Source: Promethearchaeota archaeon
GTDB lineage: Archaea > Asgardarchaeota > Lokiarchaeia > Sigyniarchaeales > SOKP01
Assembly (NCBI GenBank): GCA_019058245.1
Contig: JAHPZJ010000026.1
Span: 21,291 to 85,290, forward strand
Length of the DNA: 64,000 nucleotides
Direction of reading: 5' to 3'
The first letter of the stretch is position 1, and every line of letters starts with the position of its first letter. The notes below the pieces were generated by a model. It searched no databases. It worked only from the letters and a program-made list of their open reading frames with translations, and was not told where the DNA came from. Below are positions 18,306-28,501 of the stretch, piece after piece. The translations under genes were made by a program, and so were the position numbers.

Positions 18306-19100
18306 TTAAATACTATCTAAATATGAATACATCTCTAACAGTTTTGGGATCTTATTTTCAAAATATTGTAAAGAATGCGAATCGGATCCTACAAAAAAAC
18401 TTGCACCCTCATTCTTTAACTTTTTTACAACATTCAGAGAAGGAAAAGTTCTCTTTATAGGAAATTTTAATCCTGATATATTTACCTCTATTTTGATATT
18501 ATTTTTTATACATAACCGCCCTAAATCTATTACACGATTATCAGAGACATCGCAATCATCTTCTGGTTTAAATTCATTATTATTTATATATCGGAAAATT
18601 GTATCTATATGACATATGTTCTTAAAAATTTTAGAATTAATCATCTTTCTACTAACTTCAAAATAGTCGTCAATAATTTTTTTCATTGGCACTTTATCTA
18701 ATAAGCTTGATAACCGTTCTTTACTTGTAATCGGATATCCTTTAATCCACTCATGAATGGTTCCTCCAATAAAATCCAATTCTTTTTCATAATCATCCAT
18801 AAATTCCATTAATAGAATTTCTCTATCCTCATAATAATCCACTTCTAATCCACTTAAAATAAAATCGTATGTCTCTTTTAACTTATCAATTTCTTCAAGA
18901 TAATCATTAACTCTCCCATTGTGAAATGGATTATTCTTATTAATTTCTATGTAATAAAGCTCATAATGATTAAGAAAACAGACATTAATTTGATGCTCTT
19001 CAGCGACTAGAATGTAATCTTCAAAAGTAGGACCATCATCGGCAACATCCTCACTCCAACCCTTCGAGTGAACATGATAATCAGTATATTTATACTTCAT
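18306..19100 (-). CDS. PHP-domain phosphoesterase (histidinol-phosphatase-like)
   Basis: The PHP metal ligands are all visible: DYHVHS at the start, Glu in LSGLEVDYYE, His in GGTIHEW, HID, and the closing GSDSHSLQYF. I place the start at the ATG at 19100 (MKYKYTDYHVHS), because the longer frame from 19184 adds a 28-residue hydrophobic leader not usual in the family and overlaps the upstream CoA-transferase gene. The product is then 264 residues. The family hydrolyses phosphate esters such as histidinol phosphate; the actual substrate is unknown. Confidence 0.8.
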   Translation of the reverse strand: MKYKYTDYHVHSKGWSEDVADDGPTFEDYILVAEEHQINVCFLNHYELYYIEINKNNPFHNGRVNDYLEEIDKLKETYDFILSGLEVDYYEDREILLMEFMDDYEKELDFIGGTIHEWIKGYPITSKERLSSLLDKVPMKKIIDDYFEVSRKMINSKIFKNICHIDTIFRYINNNEFKPEDDCDVSDNRVIDLGRLCIKNNIKIEVNISGLKFPIKRTFPSLNVVKKLKNEGASFFVGSDSHSLQYFENKIPKLLEMYSYLDSI

Positions 19101-19149
19101 AAATAAACAAGATGAATAATTTAGGAAAAGAAATAAAAATTTAGATATG

Positions 19150-21057
19150 CTAATTAATTGAATCTTCTTTATCAAAAAATACACGATAAAATAGCTCTCT
19201 TTCTCCCTCTTCTGGAGGAGTTATCTTAGTATATCCCCCTTTGTGAATAACACGAATTGTACCTTTGTTTTGAATATGGATATTCCCATAAAATCCTTTA
19301 ATCCCTTTTTCTTTAGCAATAATAATTAAGTGCTGGTAGAGAAAAGTTCCAATTCCTTTCTTCCTATAGTCTTCTCTAACTACGAAACTATATTCTGCCA
19401 TGTTAGTTTTAGGATTTAAATAATATGTTGCGCTTCCAATCATTTCCTCATTATCAATTTCCCCAATGAATGCTCCTAGTGAGAAGACATTATCATAATC
19501 AATATTTACTTCATTTTGAGTTTTTGAGTGTGTGAATTCTTTTCGAAGTTCAAAAAAACGTAAATATCTATCTCTTTCATTTAATGAGTAATATAACTCT
19601 TTAAGTGCCTGCTCATCAGTCGTTTTTACAGGACGAATGTTAACTTTTTCATTATCCCTTATTGTAAAAATAGTTTCATATTCAAAAGGATATAAGCAAA
19701 TTCGACCTTCCTCATCGCATGGAAGCATTTGATCTGAAAATATATAATTTAATCTCTTAGCCTCATCTAATAATGATTGTCGGAATTTTGGGTGTGCTAT
19801 GCAAATTAATTCAAGAACTCTTTCACGAATAGTTTTTCCATGAAGATAAGCAACGCCCCATTCAGTTACAACATAATGCACATCTCCACGAGACAGCAAT
19901 ATACCCGCTCCTTCATCTAAGTGAGGAACTATACGTGATTTTTCACCATCTCTAGATGTTGAGGGTATGATAATTATAGGTTTTCCTCCTTTAGAAAAAG
20001 CCGCGCCTCTCATAAAATCGATAGTTTCTCCTAAACCTGAATAAAAACTATAACCTTCTGTTGCGGCGTTTACTTGACCTGTTAAATCTATTTGTCTGGC
20101 AGAATTAATAGAAACCATCTTTTTATTCCTCCCAATTAATATTGGATTGCATACATAGTCAGATGGATAAAATTCTATATAGGGATTATTATCAACAAAC
20201 TTATATAATTTATGTGTTCCTAAAGCAAAACTAGTAATAATTTTTTCAGGATGAAAATTTTTCTTTCTACAAGTTAAAAAACCATCTTCAATAAGAGGTA
20301 TTATATTATCGGTAATGTAATGAGAGTGCATACCCAAATCTTTTTTATCCGATAAGAATGGTAAAACTGCATTTGGTAAATCACCAAATCCAATATGAAT
20401 TGTTGATTTATTTTCCACTAAATTCGCAACATTTCTTCCTATTCTTTCTGCAATTTCATCTGGTTTATCAAATTGAAACTCTAGTAGAGGAGTATCATTA
20501 TAAACAAAAAAATCAATTTCTTTCATATGTATAAAACTGTTCCCTAGTGTTCTGGGCATTTGAGGGTTAATTTCAGCAATAGTAATATAAGATGATTGAG
20601 CAATTGGTTTTGCTATATCTATATTTAGACCTAGAGAACAGAACCCATAAGGATCGGGAGGTGAAACTTGTATTAATGCTACATCGACATGTTTTTTTCC
20701 AGTTAAAAATAGAGATGGAATTTCACTAGTGAAAATTGGGGTATAATCCGCTTGGCCTTTGTTAATTTCCTCACGAAGAGTTTTACCTATAAATAAAGCA
20801 TTGTGTCTAAAAAGATCTTCAGCTTTATCCTTAAAATATTTCTCTGGGCCTATTGTTAAAAAGTGAAGAATCTCGGTATCAATTAGCTTTTCTGACTGTT
20901 TAATCAATTCTGATGTCAGTATTTGAGGTTCTGAACAACCAGAATCAATAAATACTCTATTTCCTGGAATAATTTTCTTTATTGCTTCCTCAGCTGTAAT
21001 TTCCTTGTCTTTCCACTTTTTTCTCCACTCTTCTACTATCACTTCAGAATTCATCAT
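19150..21057 (-). CDS. Acetyl-CoA hydrolase/CoA-transferase fused to GNAT acetyltransferase
   Basis: 635 residues. Residues 1-460 are a class I CoA-transferase of the 4-hydroxybutyrate/acetyl-CoA hydrolase type: VAENKSTIHIGFGDLPNA-like core, NAATEGYSFYSGLGETIDF with the probable catalytic Glu, and VTEWGVAYLHGKTIRERV followed by IAHPKFRQSL. Residues 475-625 are a GNAT domain with the acetyl-CoA loop DYRKKGIGTFLYQHLI and the N/E-rich end NIHIQNKGTIRVIHKGGY. Similar fusions exist in other prokaryotes. It is divergent from acs, which suggests joint handling of acyl-CoA and perhaps lysine acylation control of the ligase (inference). Confidence 0.85.
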   Translation of the reverse strand: MMNSEVIVEEWRKKWKDKEITAEEAIKKIIPGNRVFIDSGCSEPQILTSELIKQSEKLIDTEILHFLTIGPEKYFKDKAEDLFRHNALFIGKTLREEINKGQADYTPIFTSEIPSLFLTGKKHVDVALIQVSPPDPYGFCSLGLNIDIAKPIAQSSYITIAEINPQMPRTLGNSFIHMKEIDFFVYNDTPLLEFQFDKPDEIAERIGRNVANLVENKSTIHIGFGDLPNAVLPFLSDKKDLGMHSHYITDNIIPLIEDGFLTCRKKNFHPEKIITSFALGTHKLYKFVDNNPYIEFYPSDYVCNPILIGRNKKMVSINSARQIDLTGQVNAATEGYSFYSGLGETIDFMRGAAFSKGGKPIIIIPSTSRDGEKSRIVPHLDEGAGILLSRGDVHYVVTEWGVAYLHGKTIRERVLELICIAHPKFRQSLLDEAKRLNYIFSDQMLPCDEEGRICLYPFEYETIFTIRDNEKVNIRPVKTTDEQALKELYYSLNERDRYLRFFELRKEFTHSKTQNEVNIDYDNVFSLGAFIGEIDNEEMIGSATYYLNPKTNMAEYSFVVREDYRKKGIGTFLYQHLIIIAKEKGIKGFYGNIHIQNKGTIRVIHKGGYTKITPPEEGERELFYRVFFDKEDSIN

Positions 21058-21483
21058 AATTATATCTCAAAATTAAATTTTTTAATTATAAGTGCAATAT
21101 CTAATCTTTTTTTTAATTATTTCCCAACAATATAATGTTTTTGAAATTATAAATATATAATTTTTGGTAGAATTAATGACTTTAGCTTAATATAATGATC
21201 AGTAAAGACCAAATAGTTCAATTTGATACATAAAAAACATACCTATATACTTCTATTATCAGTTAGTCGAAGAAAAATTTCTATAATTATAATTAAATTA
21301 TAAGTAAAATGTTTAAATGGAATTATATACATTTCCCAATTGATTAAATTCTAATCATTTACACTAGAAAAATTTAAATGTAATGCATCAAAAAAAAAAA
21401 ATCTTTAAAATTATTGAAGAATTTATTAAAATTAGATATTTTAACAATTAAAATAAAAAGAAAATTTATTTAAGTGAAGAAAT
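21058..21483. promoter_or_regulatory. Divergent promoter region between CoA-transferase/GNAT and acs
   Basis: A 426-base gap with no plausible gene, holding the promoters of two divergent acyl-CoA genes. A 17-base A/T-only perfect palindrome lies at 21287-21303, and a TATA-like ATTATATAC follows near 21320, too far upstream of acs for a leaderless start. An A-tract lies near 21389-21400. No operator can be named with confidence. Confidence 0.4.
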
Positions 21484-23466
21484 TTGTCAAATAAAGATAA
21501 GAAAATGGAAAGCATTCTAACTGAGAATAGAATATTCGACCCAGTAAAACTGAACGAGAATTTTGCGAAGACTGGAATGTCTTTTGAAGAATATAAAAAC
21601 CTTTACAAAAGATCAATCGAAGATTTAGAAGGTTTTTGGGGAGAACAAGCTAATTCTCTTGATTGGTTTACTCCATATGAAAAAGTTTGGGAAAAAACCG
21701 ATTTATTTCCTGGCAAGTGGTTTAGTGGTGGTAAACTTAATGTTGCTTATAATTGTCTTGATAGGCATGTAAAAAATGGAAAAGGAGATCAAGTAGCTCT
21801 TATTTGGGAAGCTGATGAACCCGGACAAGTTAAATCTTATACTTATAAAGAATTACTTGCTGAAGTAAGTAAAACTGCTAATGCAATGAAAAAAGCGGGA
21901 TTAAAAAAAGGGGATAGAGTTACCATTTGGCTTCCTATGATTCCTGAATTAGCAATAATCATGTTAGCATGTGCTCGGATTGGTGTTATTCATTCAATAG
22001 TATTTGGTGGATTCTCAAAAGAAGCAGTGAAAGATAGAATTGAAGATTCAAATTCTCGATTATTATTTACTAGCGATGAAACCGCACGAGCTGGAAAATT
22101 TTATCCAAAAATGTCCGATGTAGTCCAGATTATCAATGATGTACCTACAATTGAACATGTAATTGTTGTAAAACGAACTGGAAGAGAAGTACCCCATACT
22201 GATAAAGATATTTGGTATCATGATTTTATAGAAGGAATGAGTGAGGAATGCGAACCTGAAATAATGGATTCTGAAGATACCCTATTCATTCTTTATACTA
22301 GTGGTACAACGGGAAAACCAAAGGGAGTAAATCATACAACAGCAGGATATATATTATATACATCTTTTACTCACAAACTTGTATTCAATTATCAAGATGG
22401 AGATATCTGGTACTGTACTGCTGATATTGGATGGATCACTGGACATTCTTATATTACATATGGACCTTTAGCTAATGGTGCTACAACTCTTATGTTTGAG
22501 GGAGTTCCAACTTACCCTGATGTTGATCGATTCTGGGATATTGTTGAGCGTCATAAAGTAACTCATTTCTATACGGCCCCTACTGCAATTCGTGCTTTAA
22601 TGAGATATGGTGATGAACCTGTAAAAAAACATGATCTTAGTTCCTTAAAAGTTTTAGGTACTGTTGGTGAACCTATTAATCCAGAAGCATGGACGTGGTA
22701 TCATCGTATAGTAGGTAAAGAACGTTGTCCAATTGTTGATACTTACTGGCAAACGGAGACTGGAGGTTTCATCATGACTCCTATAGCAACAGCCACACCC
22801 ACTAAACCAGGATCATGCTGTCTACCATTCTTAGGTATTAAACCTGTTATTTTCGATTTGGAAGGGGAAGAAGTTACAGAACCTCATGAAGGCGGATATT
22901 TTGCAATAGCAAGTCCTTGGCCTGGAATGTTAAGGGATGTTTGGGGCGATACTGAAAGATTTAAATCGACTTACCTTGAACGATATCCCGGTTATTATTA
23001 CACTGGTGATGGAGCACGACGAGATGAAGATGGATATTATTGGATTTTAGGTAGGTTAGATGATGTTATTAAAGTATCTGGGCATAGAATTGGTACAATG
23101 GAAGTAGAATCCGCTCTTGTGAGCCATCCTAGTGTTGCAGAAGCTGCTGTTGCGCCATTTCCACATAAAATCAAAGGACAGGCAATTTGGGCTTATGTAA
23201 CTCTTATGCAGGGCGTTGAGAAATCAGCTAAATTATCTAAAGAAATAAGAATGCATGTACGGCAAGAAATCGGACCAGTTTTTCAACCTGATGTTATTCA
23301 GTTCGCTGATGCATTACCTAAAACGAGAAGTGGTAAGATTATGCGTAGAATCTTAAAAGCTATCGCAGCAGGAACGGATATTGGAAATGTAACCACTCTA
23401 GCGGATCCCTCTGTAGTAGATGACCTACTGGAAGAACGGAAGAAAATGGATATTGAGACGGATTAA
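21484..23466 (+). CDS. acs: Acetyl-CoA synthetase (AMP-forming)
   Basis: 660 residues, the normal Acs length, beginning at TTG. It activates acetate with ATP to acetyl-AMP and then acetyl-CoA. The ANL motifs are clear: YTSGTTGKPKG (ATP loop), DTYWQTETGG, YYTGDGARRDEDGY, RLDDVIKVSGHRIGT (hinge) and KTRSGKIMRRIL with the Lys that is acylated in bacterial Acs. It may serve acetate assimilation, or propionate or other short acids. The divergent CoA-transferase/GNAT fusion is the obvious functional neighbour. Confidence 0.93.
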   Translation: MSNKDKKMESILTENRIFDPVKLNENFAKTGMSFEEYKNLYKRSIEDLEGFWGEQANSLDWFTPYEKVWEKTDLFPGKWFSGGKLNVAYNCLDRHVKNGKGDQVALIWEADEPGQVKSYTYKELLAEVSKTANAMKKAGLKKGDRVTIWLPMIPELAIIMLACARIGVIHSIVFGGFSKEAVKDRIEDSNSRLLFTSDETARAGKFYPKMSDVVQIINDVPTIEHVIVVKRTGREVPHTDKDIWYHDFIEGMSEECEPEIMDSEDTLFILYTSGTTGKPKGVNHTTAGYILYTSFTHKLVFNYQDGDIWYCTADIGWITGHSYITYGPLANGATTLMFEGVPTYPDVDRFWDIVERHKVTHFYTAPTAIRALMRYGDEPVKKHDLSSLKVLGTVGEPINPEAWTWYHRIVGKERCPIVDTYWQTETGGFIMTPIATATPTKPGSCCLPFLGIKPVIFDLEGEEVTEPHEGGYFAIASPWPGMLRDVWGDTERFKSTYLERYPGYYYTGDGARRDEDGYYWILGRLDDVIKVSGHRIGTMEVESALVSHPSVAEAAVAPFPHKIKGQAIWAYVTLMQGVEKSAKLSKEIRMHVRQEIGPVFQPDVIQFADALPKTRSGKIMRRILKAIAAGTDIGNVTTLADPSVVDDLLEERKKMDIETD

Positions 23467-23471
23467 CTCTA

Positions 23472-23497
23472 TTTTTGTTTATTTTTTTCATTTTTTT
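23472..23497 (+). terminator. T-tract terminator after acs
   Basis: Runs of 5, 7 and 7 T residues lie within 26 bases directly after the acs stop codon, the usual form of archaeal intrinsic terminators. No hairpin is needed or seen. Confidence 0.5.
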
Positions 23498-23647
23498 AAA
23501 ATTCGATCATTAAAATTACATCATTATTTAGCACTTTTAGTTTATTAAGTCTCATAAAAAATAGCTATTCAAATATTTTTAGTTAGAGATATTTCTAATT
23601 TATAATAGAAAGAATAAAAAAAAATCAAAGGAATTTCGAAATATTTT

Positions 23648-25057
23648 TTACTTTCGACGATTTACAATCCTTTCAATAAGAATAATAATAATAACTATTA
23701 TCGCAATTGGAGGGAATATTAATAGAAATAACCTAAATACCCATAATTCTGCTATATGTTCAGCAAGTACAAACATCAATCCATCTATAAAAGTACTAAT
23801 CAAGGAAATACATGTAAATAGAAATAAAATATTGTTCATTTTATTATCGCTTAATTCCTGCAATCTTTCTTTACCTCTATTATGTAAATATTCAAATACA
23901 TCCAATTTTTCCATAAAAAAAGCTTCCATTTGAGAATTCCTCCAACTTTCAATAGATTGTTGGTATATAAAATGGGCAAATGGGGCTAAATTTTGTAAAT
24001 AATTCGATTTATTTACAGAATACAATTCCATTTCCATTCTTAATTTATTTATCCATCTAACAGCTTTTCTTACACGTCGCTTTTGTAATCCTTGATAAGA
24101 TGCAAGCTGATTCAAACGTCTATATAATATTTCATTAAAAACCTGCAGAGTACGCCATTCAATTTCCAAATATCTCAGTATCTCTTTAGCATAATTAAAT
24201 TCTTTATCATTTAATCCAGCCCATAAACTATTTCCCCATCCAATATGGACAAATCCATCTGTATCTTTTGCAAAATTTATACGACCTTCAGGATGACTAA
24301 CTTCGATAATTTTTCTCATAATCTCATCTATAGGCAATATATCCTGTTGATTTTTTTTGTTTTTTATAAGGACTATATGACCCCATAAGGGAATATCAGA
24401 TTGTTGATTACTAAACAATTCCTCATAGTTAATTATGGGTTTTCCAATATCTAATTCATCAAAAATCTCCTTAGATATTCTAAAAACATTTTTTCCAATC
24501 GATTCAGTTTCTTTTAATAGATCCGGAAATCGTACAATTTTATCTAGTAATTTTGCCATTATTTTTTTTGGTTCTTCCTCCTGTATTTTTATGAAATCTT
24601 GTGTAAATTCTATTTCTAGCTTACAATAAATCATTCCAATACCATATTCATGAAAACTCATGGATTCAAAAATAAGTAATGGAGGTGCTTTAAATATGTT
24701 CATTCCAATTATATCTAAAGGTAAAGTATATTTTTTTTTAACTTGAATGGTAATAATACTTTTATCTCTTTGAGTAGCACCACTTCCTCCTGTACCTGTA
24801 AATAAAAGCTCATCTATCTCACCATGGATCATTTTTTCATCTGTTTTCGCCCACTTTTTTATACTTTCGATTGGATTAACCTCATCCTTAAACTTTTCAA
24901 TTAAAATCTGGTCAGGATAAATTTTTTCTAGTTTTAAAAAGAGAAGTTTTCTTATTTTTTCATATTTTCCAATTAAAGTAGAATAATCAAAAACCATTCT
25001 TGAATTGAAAGGAGTGATAACATAAAAAGTATCTTTTCTATCATCTACCATTTCCAT
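23648..25057 (-). CDS. Unknown protein with two C-terminal membrane spans
   Basis: 469 residues. Residues 1-400 are soluble and mixed alpha/beta then helical; no catalytic motif is recognised. A Gly-rich loop LLFTGTGGSGATQRD lies near residue 85. Two membrane spans close the protein (about 410-435 and 440-462), followed by a basic tail ERIVNRRK. The layout of a large soluble domain, long helices and a terminal hairpin recalls CorA-type channels, but no GMN motif is present between the spans, so I do not call it CorA. Confidence 0.65.
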   Translation of the reverse strand: MEMVDDRKDTFYVITPFNSRMVFDYSTLIGKYEKIRKLLFLKLEKIYPDQILIEKFKDEVNPIESIKKWAKTDEKMIHGEIDELLFTGTGGSGATQRDKSIITIQVKKKYTLPLDIIGMNIFKAPPLLIFESMSFHEYGIGMIYCKLEIEFTQDFIKIQEEEPKKIMAKLLDKIVRFPDLLKETESIGKNVFRISKEIFDELDIGKPIINYEELFSNQQSDIPLWGHIVLIKNKKNQQDILPIDEIMRKIIEVSHPEGRINFAKDTDGFVHIGWGNSLWAGLNDKEFNYAKEILRYLEIEWRTLQVFNEILYRRLNQLASYQGLQKRRVRKAVRWINKLRMEMELYSVNKSNYLQNLAPFAHFIYQQSIESWRNSQMEAFFMEKLDVFEYLHNRGKERLQELSDNKMNNILFLFTCISLISTFIDGLMFVLAEHIAELWVFRLFLLIFPPIAIIVIIIILIERIVNRRK

Positions 25058-25312
25058 TATTGATTCACAATATTATAGTATATCTAAAATTTATTATTAA
25101 TAATTATATTTCTAATTAGTAAAATAATTTTGGAAAAAGAAAAGCACAAATTAATTAGAGTATTAATGAAAATTAGTAATAAGCAATCCCAAATTTCTTT
25201 ATAGATTTAGAACTATCTTTTTCATTAATATTAATAATTAATAAGGTCATAAATCTAATTTCTCAATTTAACAAAAAAAAAATGAAAATGGAAAGGTTCT
25301 TTTCTTATAAAA

Positions 25313-25861
25313 CTATGGTATTAAAAGGGGTCCTAAAAGAAAATACCATAAAAAGTATCCGAAAATACTACCTGAAAGAGCACCTACTAAGAAAGTTAAC
25401 CTAACATTCTTAGGAATTTTATAAAGAGATACTAAAAGTATAGCTATACTAATAAGAGCAAATAATATTAAAAATGTTTCTGGATGAATCTTAATTATAT
25501 CTGCCATTATATATTCATCGATAGTATTTGATGGAGTAATTAAATAGCTTATTAAGTTAAATATGAATCTTGCTCCCATTGATATGAAAATTAGACAGAT
25601 TAAGAAATTTATATTAAAGAAGTTATTTTCAAGAATTTTTCTACTATGGTTTTTATTATAACTAACTAATAGTATAATAAAAGGAATTATACATTGGATC
25701 CAAGTTGATAAAGGACCCCCTAGAATAAAAAAGAAATATAGTGATTCTTCATTAGCAGGATTGATGGAAGTAGTTGTATATGAATAATGGATTTGTGCTT
25801 CATATCCATTTATTATCGCAACTAGAAAATGCCCTACTTCATGGAGTAGAGTTCCAATCAT
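25313..25861 (-). CDS. M50-like membrane metalloprotease (start uncertain)
   Basis: Residues 5-15 read LLHEVGHFLVA, the HExxH zinc site of site-2-protease-type enzymes, followed by spans and a FILGGPLSTWIQ segment resembling the family's NPxxG-like second motif region. About five membrane spans are present in 182 residues. The frame stays open upstream for about 34 codons and encodes a hydrophobic segment (YIILIVKIFCIFIFI) that would complete the first membrane helix, but it contains no ATG, GTG or TTG. So either the given ATG is used, or the original start has been lost or is unconventional. Confidence 0.6.
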   Translation of the reverse strand: MIGTLLHEVGHFLVAIINGYEAQIHYSYTTTSINPANEESLYFFFILGGPLSTWIQCIIPFIILLVSYNKNHSRKILENNFFNINFLICLIFISMGARFIFNLISYLITPSNTIDEYIMADIIKIHPETFLILFALISIAILLVSLYKIPKNVRLTFLVGALSGSIFGYFLWYFLLGPLLIP

Positions 25862-25963
25862 AGGAATAAATATAAAAATGCAGAATATTTTTACTATTAA
25901 AATTATATACTCATTATTCTCTATAGTTCTACTTGATATAGTTAAATTTATTTTTGAATCACT

Positions 25964-26199
25964 TTTTTACCCAAGTTCCAATATCATATAATAAATTTAA
26001 TTTTTCATAAACTTTTTTCCCATAAATCATCTTAACGTTAATTTTATTTTCCAATTTTCCATTCTATTGGTGCTTTCCAGATTCATTTTTTCTTTAATAC
26101 TCTCTGGAGGTGTTCAACCAAAAGCAATATGCAATGCCTCTATCCGCTTTGAAAACTTTCCACCCTCAGGTGTTCTAATAATATATTTAGTTCATATAT
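25964..26199 (-). pseudogene. Possible decayed coding remnant
   Basis: Within the gap upstream of the M50-like gene, one minus-strand frame reads IRTPEGGKFSKRIEALHIAF then G, a stop, TPPESIKEKMNLE and NRMENWKIK, before more stops. A second frame continues MIYGKKVYEKLNLLYDIGTW and ends VKK. The two pieces look protein-like, and the stops fall at TGA codons where TGG would fit. This suggests a gene decayed by nonsense and frameshift changes, perhaps a transposase or other mobile-element gene. I could not identify the family, and chance is not excluded. Confidence 0.3.
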
Positions 26200-26322
26200 A
26201 TCTAGTAGTAATAGTTTTTTTTTAAAAGTATAAACATAAATAAATCAATTTTTTTAAATATTTCAGAGATTTTTTGATTTTTCTTATTAGATATTCATTT
26301 TATTAATAGAAAGGTTTTAAAA

Positions 26323-27993
26323 TTGAATTTAGAGATTGAAGAATTATCTGAAAAAGTAAGAGGAATGGAATCTAAAGAAGCTGTGGAAATGCTAGTTTCA
26401 TTATTTTCTACATCAAAGAATGTAGAATTGAAAATAAAGGCCGTAGATCTTTTAAATGAGCATAATGATATTGGAAATAAAAGTTTTCAAGAAATAAAAA
26501 CTGTTTTTATAAAAGATCATCATCCTCGATTAAGGCTTAAATTAATTAACTTAATAGCACAATATCATCAATATGAAGGAAGTGATTTTTTAAAGGAACA
26601 GTATAAAAATTGTAAAGATGGAACAGTTCGAAAACATCTAATCAATAAAGTTGGAGAGAATAGTCTAAATGATTCAATATCGTTTCTTATCGAATCATTA
26701 AGTGATTCTGATTTTGAAGCAAAAAGAGAAGCAATAACCCTCTTAGGAAAAACTAATGCGGCTGAAGCACTAAAACCATTGATAGATATGTTTCATTTCA
26801 GGAATGCTGATATTTATAATGCTCTGATTAATTCTATTGTAAAAATTGGAAAGAAAGGAAACTTAAAACCAATACTTGAGTATGTAGATATAGAAGATCT
26901 TTATATTAAAAGAGAGATTCCTGTGATACTTGGAAAGATAAAAAATAAGGAGAGTGAAAAAGTTTTAATAAACCTTTTAAAAGATAGAGATGCAATAATA
27001 CGGAAAAATTCTGCAACGGCTTTAGAAAAAATAGTTGAATTGAAAAATATAAGGCATATTTTAGAATTATTAAAAGATGAAAATATTGAAGTAAAGAAAG
27101 AAGCTATACGAGTATTGGGTAATGTAGAGAGTAAGAGGGCTATCTCCCCTTTATTTGAAATACTCAAAGAAAATGACGTAAAACTAAGAAATCTTGCTAA
27201 AAATGCTCTTTTTAAAATTTTTGAAAAATATAAATCCTTTGATCCTATTTATGAAATAGTAAAGGGAAGAAACATTAATGCTAGGAGGGAAGCAATAAAA
27301 CTATTAGGAATATTAAAAGATGTTAATGCTATTGACTTTTTGATATCTATTTTCAATAGTAAAGTAGCAAGTTTACGAGGCTCTGCTTATAGATCACTTT
27401 TAAAAATTTTAGATAACAAAATTGACAATAAAATTCTTAATGCATTATCAGACAAATCTTGGCAAGTAAGAATGTTTTGTGTCAAAATCCTAGGTGAAAT
27501 TAAAGATTCACAAACATTAGATCAGATTTTTAGTTTAATTGAGGATGAACACGGGAGCGTTAGAAAATCAGCTGTTGATGCATTAATCAAATTTGAACAT
27601 GAAGAAGTATTAAATTTTGCAAACAACGCTCTGAAGAGTCCAAACTGGAAGACTAGAAGAGCCGCAGTTAAAATATTATTAAGAACTGGAAGTCAGGATT
27701 CATTAAACTCTCTGATTTCATGTTTAAATGATGATGATGTATATATAAAAAGCTGGGCTGCTATGGCATTAGGAAATCTTAAGGATATAGATACTATTGA
27801 ACCTTTTATCCAGCTTTTGAAAGAAAATGATGAAAAAATAAGAATATCTGCCGTAAAGGCTTTAGGTGAGATTGCAAATAAAGAATCAATTAAACCTCTC
27901 ATACAAGCATTAGGAGACGATAATTGGAATGTAAGAAAAGAAATTGAGAAAGCTCTAAATAAAATTGATCCTGATTGGATGAGCTATTTATAA
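26323..27993 (+). CDS. HEAT-repeat protein (PBS-lyase-type repeats)
   Basis: 556 residues from a TTG start, built almost wholly of about 30-residue alpha-hairpin repeats. Recurrent blocks are [VI]RxxAxxALGxI and DxxPLIxxLxDxxxxVR. The clearest are AITLLGKTNAAEALKPLIDM, AIRVLGNVESKRAISPLFEI and AVKALGEIANKESIKPLIQA, with about 17 copies estimated by eye. There is no enzymatic domain and no signal peptide. Such solenoids are protein-binding scaffolds, and PBS-type HEAT proteins are abundant in Asgard archaea. The partner is unknown. Confidence 0.85.
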   Translation: MNLEIEELSEKVRGMESKEAVEMLVSLFSTSKNVELKIKAVDLLNEHNDIGNKSFQEIKTVFIKDHHPRLRLKLINLIAQYHQYEGSDFLKEQYKNCKDGTVRKHLINKVGENSLNDSISFLIESLSDSDFEAKREAITLLGKTNAAEALKPLIDMFHFRNADIYNALINSIVKIGKKGNLKPILEYVDIEDLYIKREIPVILGKIKNKESEKVLINLLKDRDAIIRKNSATALEKIVELKNIRHILELLKDENIEVKKEAIRVLGNVESKRAISPLFEILKENDVKLRNLAKNALFKIFEKYKSFDPIYEIVKGRNINARREAIKLLGILKDVNAIDFLISIFNSKVASLRGSAYRSLLKILDNKIDNKILNALSDKSWQVRMFCVKILGEIKDSQTLDQIFSLIEDEHGSVRKSAVDALIKFEHEEVLNFANNALKSPNWKTRRAAVKILLRTGSQDSLNSLISCLNDDDVYIKSWAAMALGNLKDIDTIEPFIQLLKENDEKIRISAVKALGEIANKESIKPLIQALGDDNWNVRKEIEKALNKIDPDWMSYL

Positions 27994-28049
27994 AGAAATT
28001 AAAAAACTTAAAAATAAATAGTAATTTTAAGACGGTTCACTACAAATTA

Positions 28050-28433
28050 TTATAATTTAATTAAGTTTTGAATGACTTCTTCTAATTGATTGAATATTAA
28101 GTTTATATTAGAAGTTTTTTTCACAATCAAAATTAAAAATGTTTTATCGTCACATTCATAGATTAGAATTGTTTTTTCTTCTAATTCGGTAATAATCTTA
28201 AGAATTCTTCTATTACCCATTGTTTCGCCAATACCTAATGCACTTTCTAAAACTGAAGCACACATAGAAGTGAAATTTTTGTTCTTAAATCCGTCTTCTG
28301 TAATTTCTGTAATTATACCCCCATCTCTATATGCATAAATTATGCATTCTAGATTTCCTTTTTGATTGAACTCAGTAAGAAGATCTTTTGCTTCTTTAGA
28401 CTTTTCCAGATTTGAATTACTCATAAAATTCAT
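28050..28433 (-). CDS. Roadblock/LC7 domain protein
   Basis: 127 residues with the roadblock fold. It has an N-terminal helix AKDLLTEFNQKGNLECIIYAYRDGGI (strand 1 and turn), a central helix SMCASVLESALGIGETM and paired strands RRILKIITELEEKTILIYECDDKTFLILIV. Roadblock proteins dimerise and regulate small GTPases (MglB, Ragulator, dynein light chains). It may start at the second ATG (28424). It stands alone, divergent from an M20-like gene; the Arf/Rag-like and Rab-like GTPases of this window are candidate partners. Confidence 0.8.
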   Translation of the reverse strand: MNFMSNSNLEKSKEAKDLLTEFNQKGNLECIIYAYRDGGIITEITEDGFKNKNFTSMCASVLESALGIGETMGNRRILKIITELEEKTILIYECDDKTFLILIVKKTSNINLIFNQLEEVIQNLIKL

Positions 28434-28501
28434 TAAATTATATATTTCAGTTTCTGTAAATATAGATAATTAAATAAAACTATTTATTTATAGTAATATA
28501 T

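Noticed and set aside
23648..25057. Possible CorA-type magnesium channel
   Set aside because: The architecture is similar, but no GMN motif is visible between the two terminal spans.
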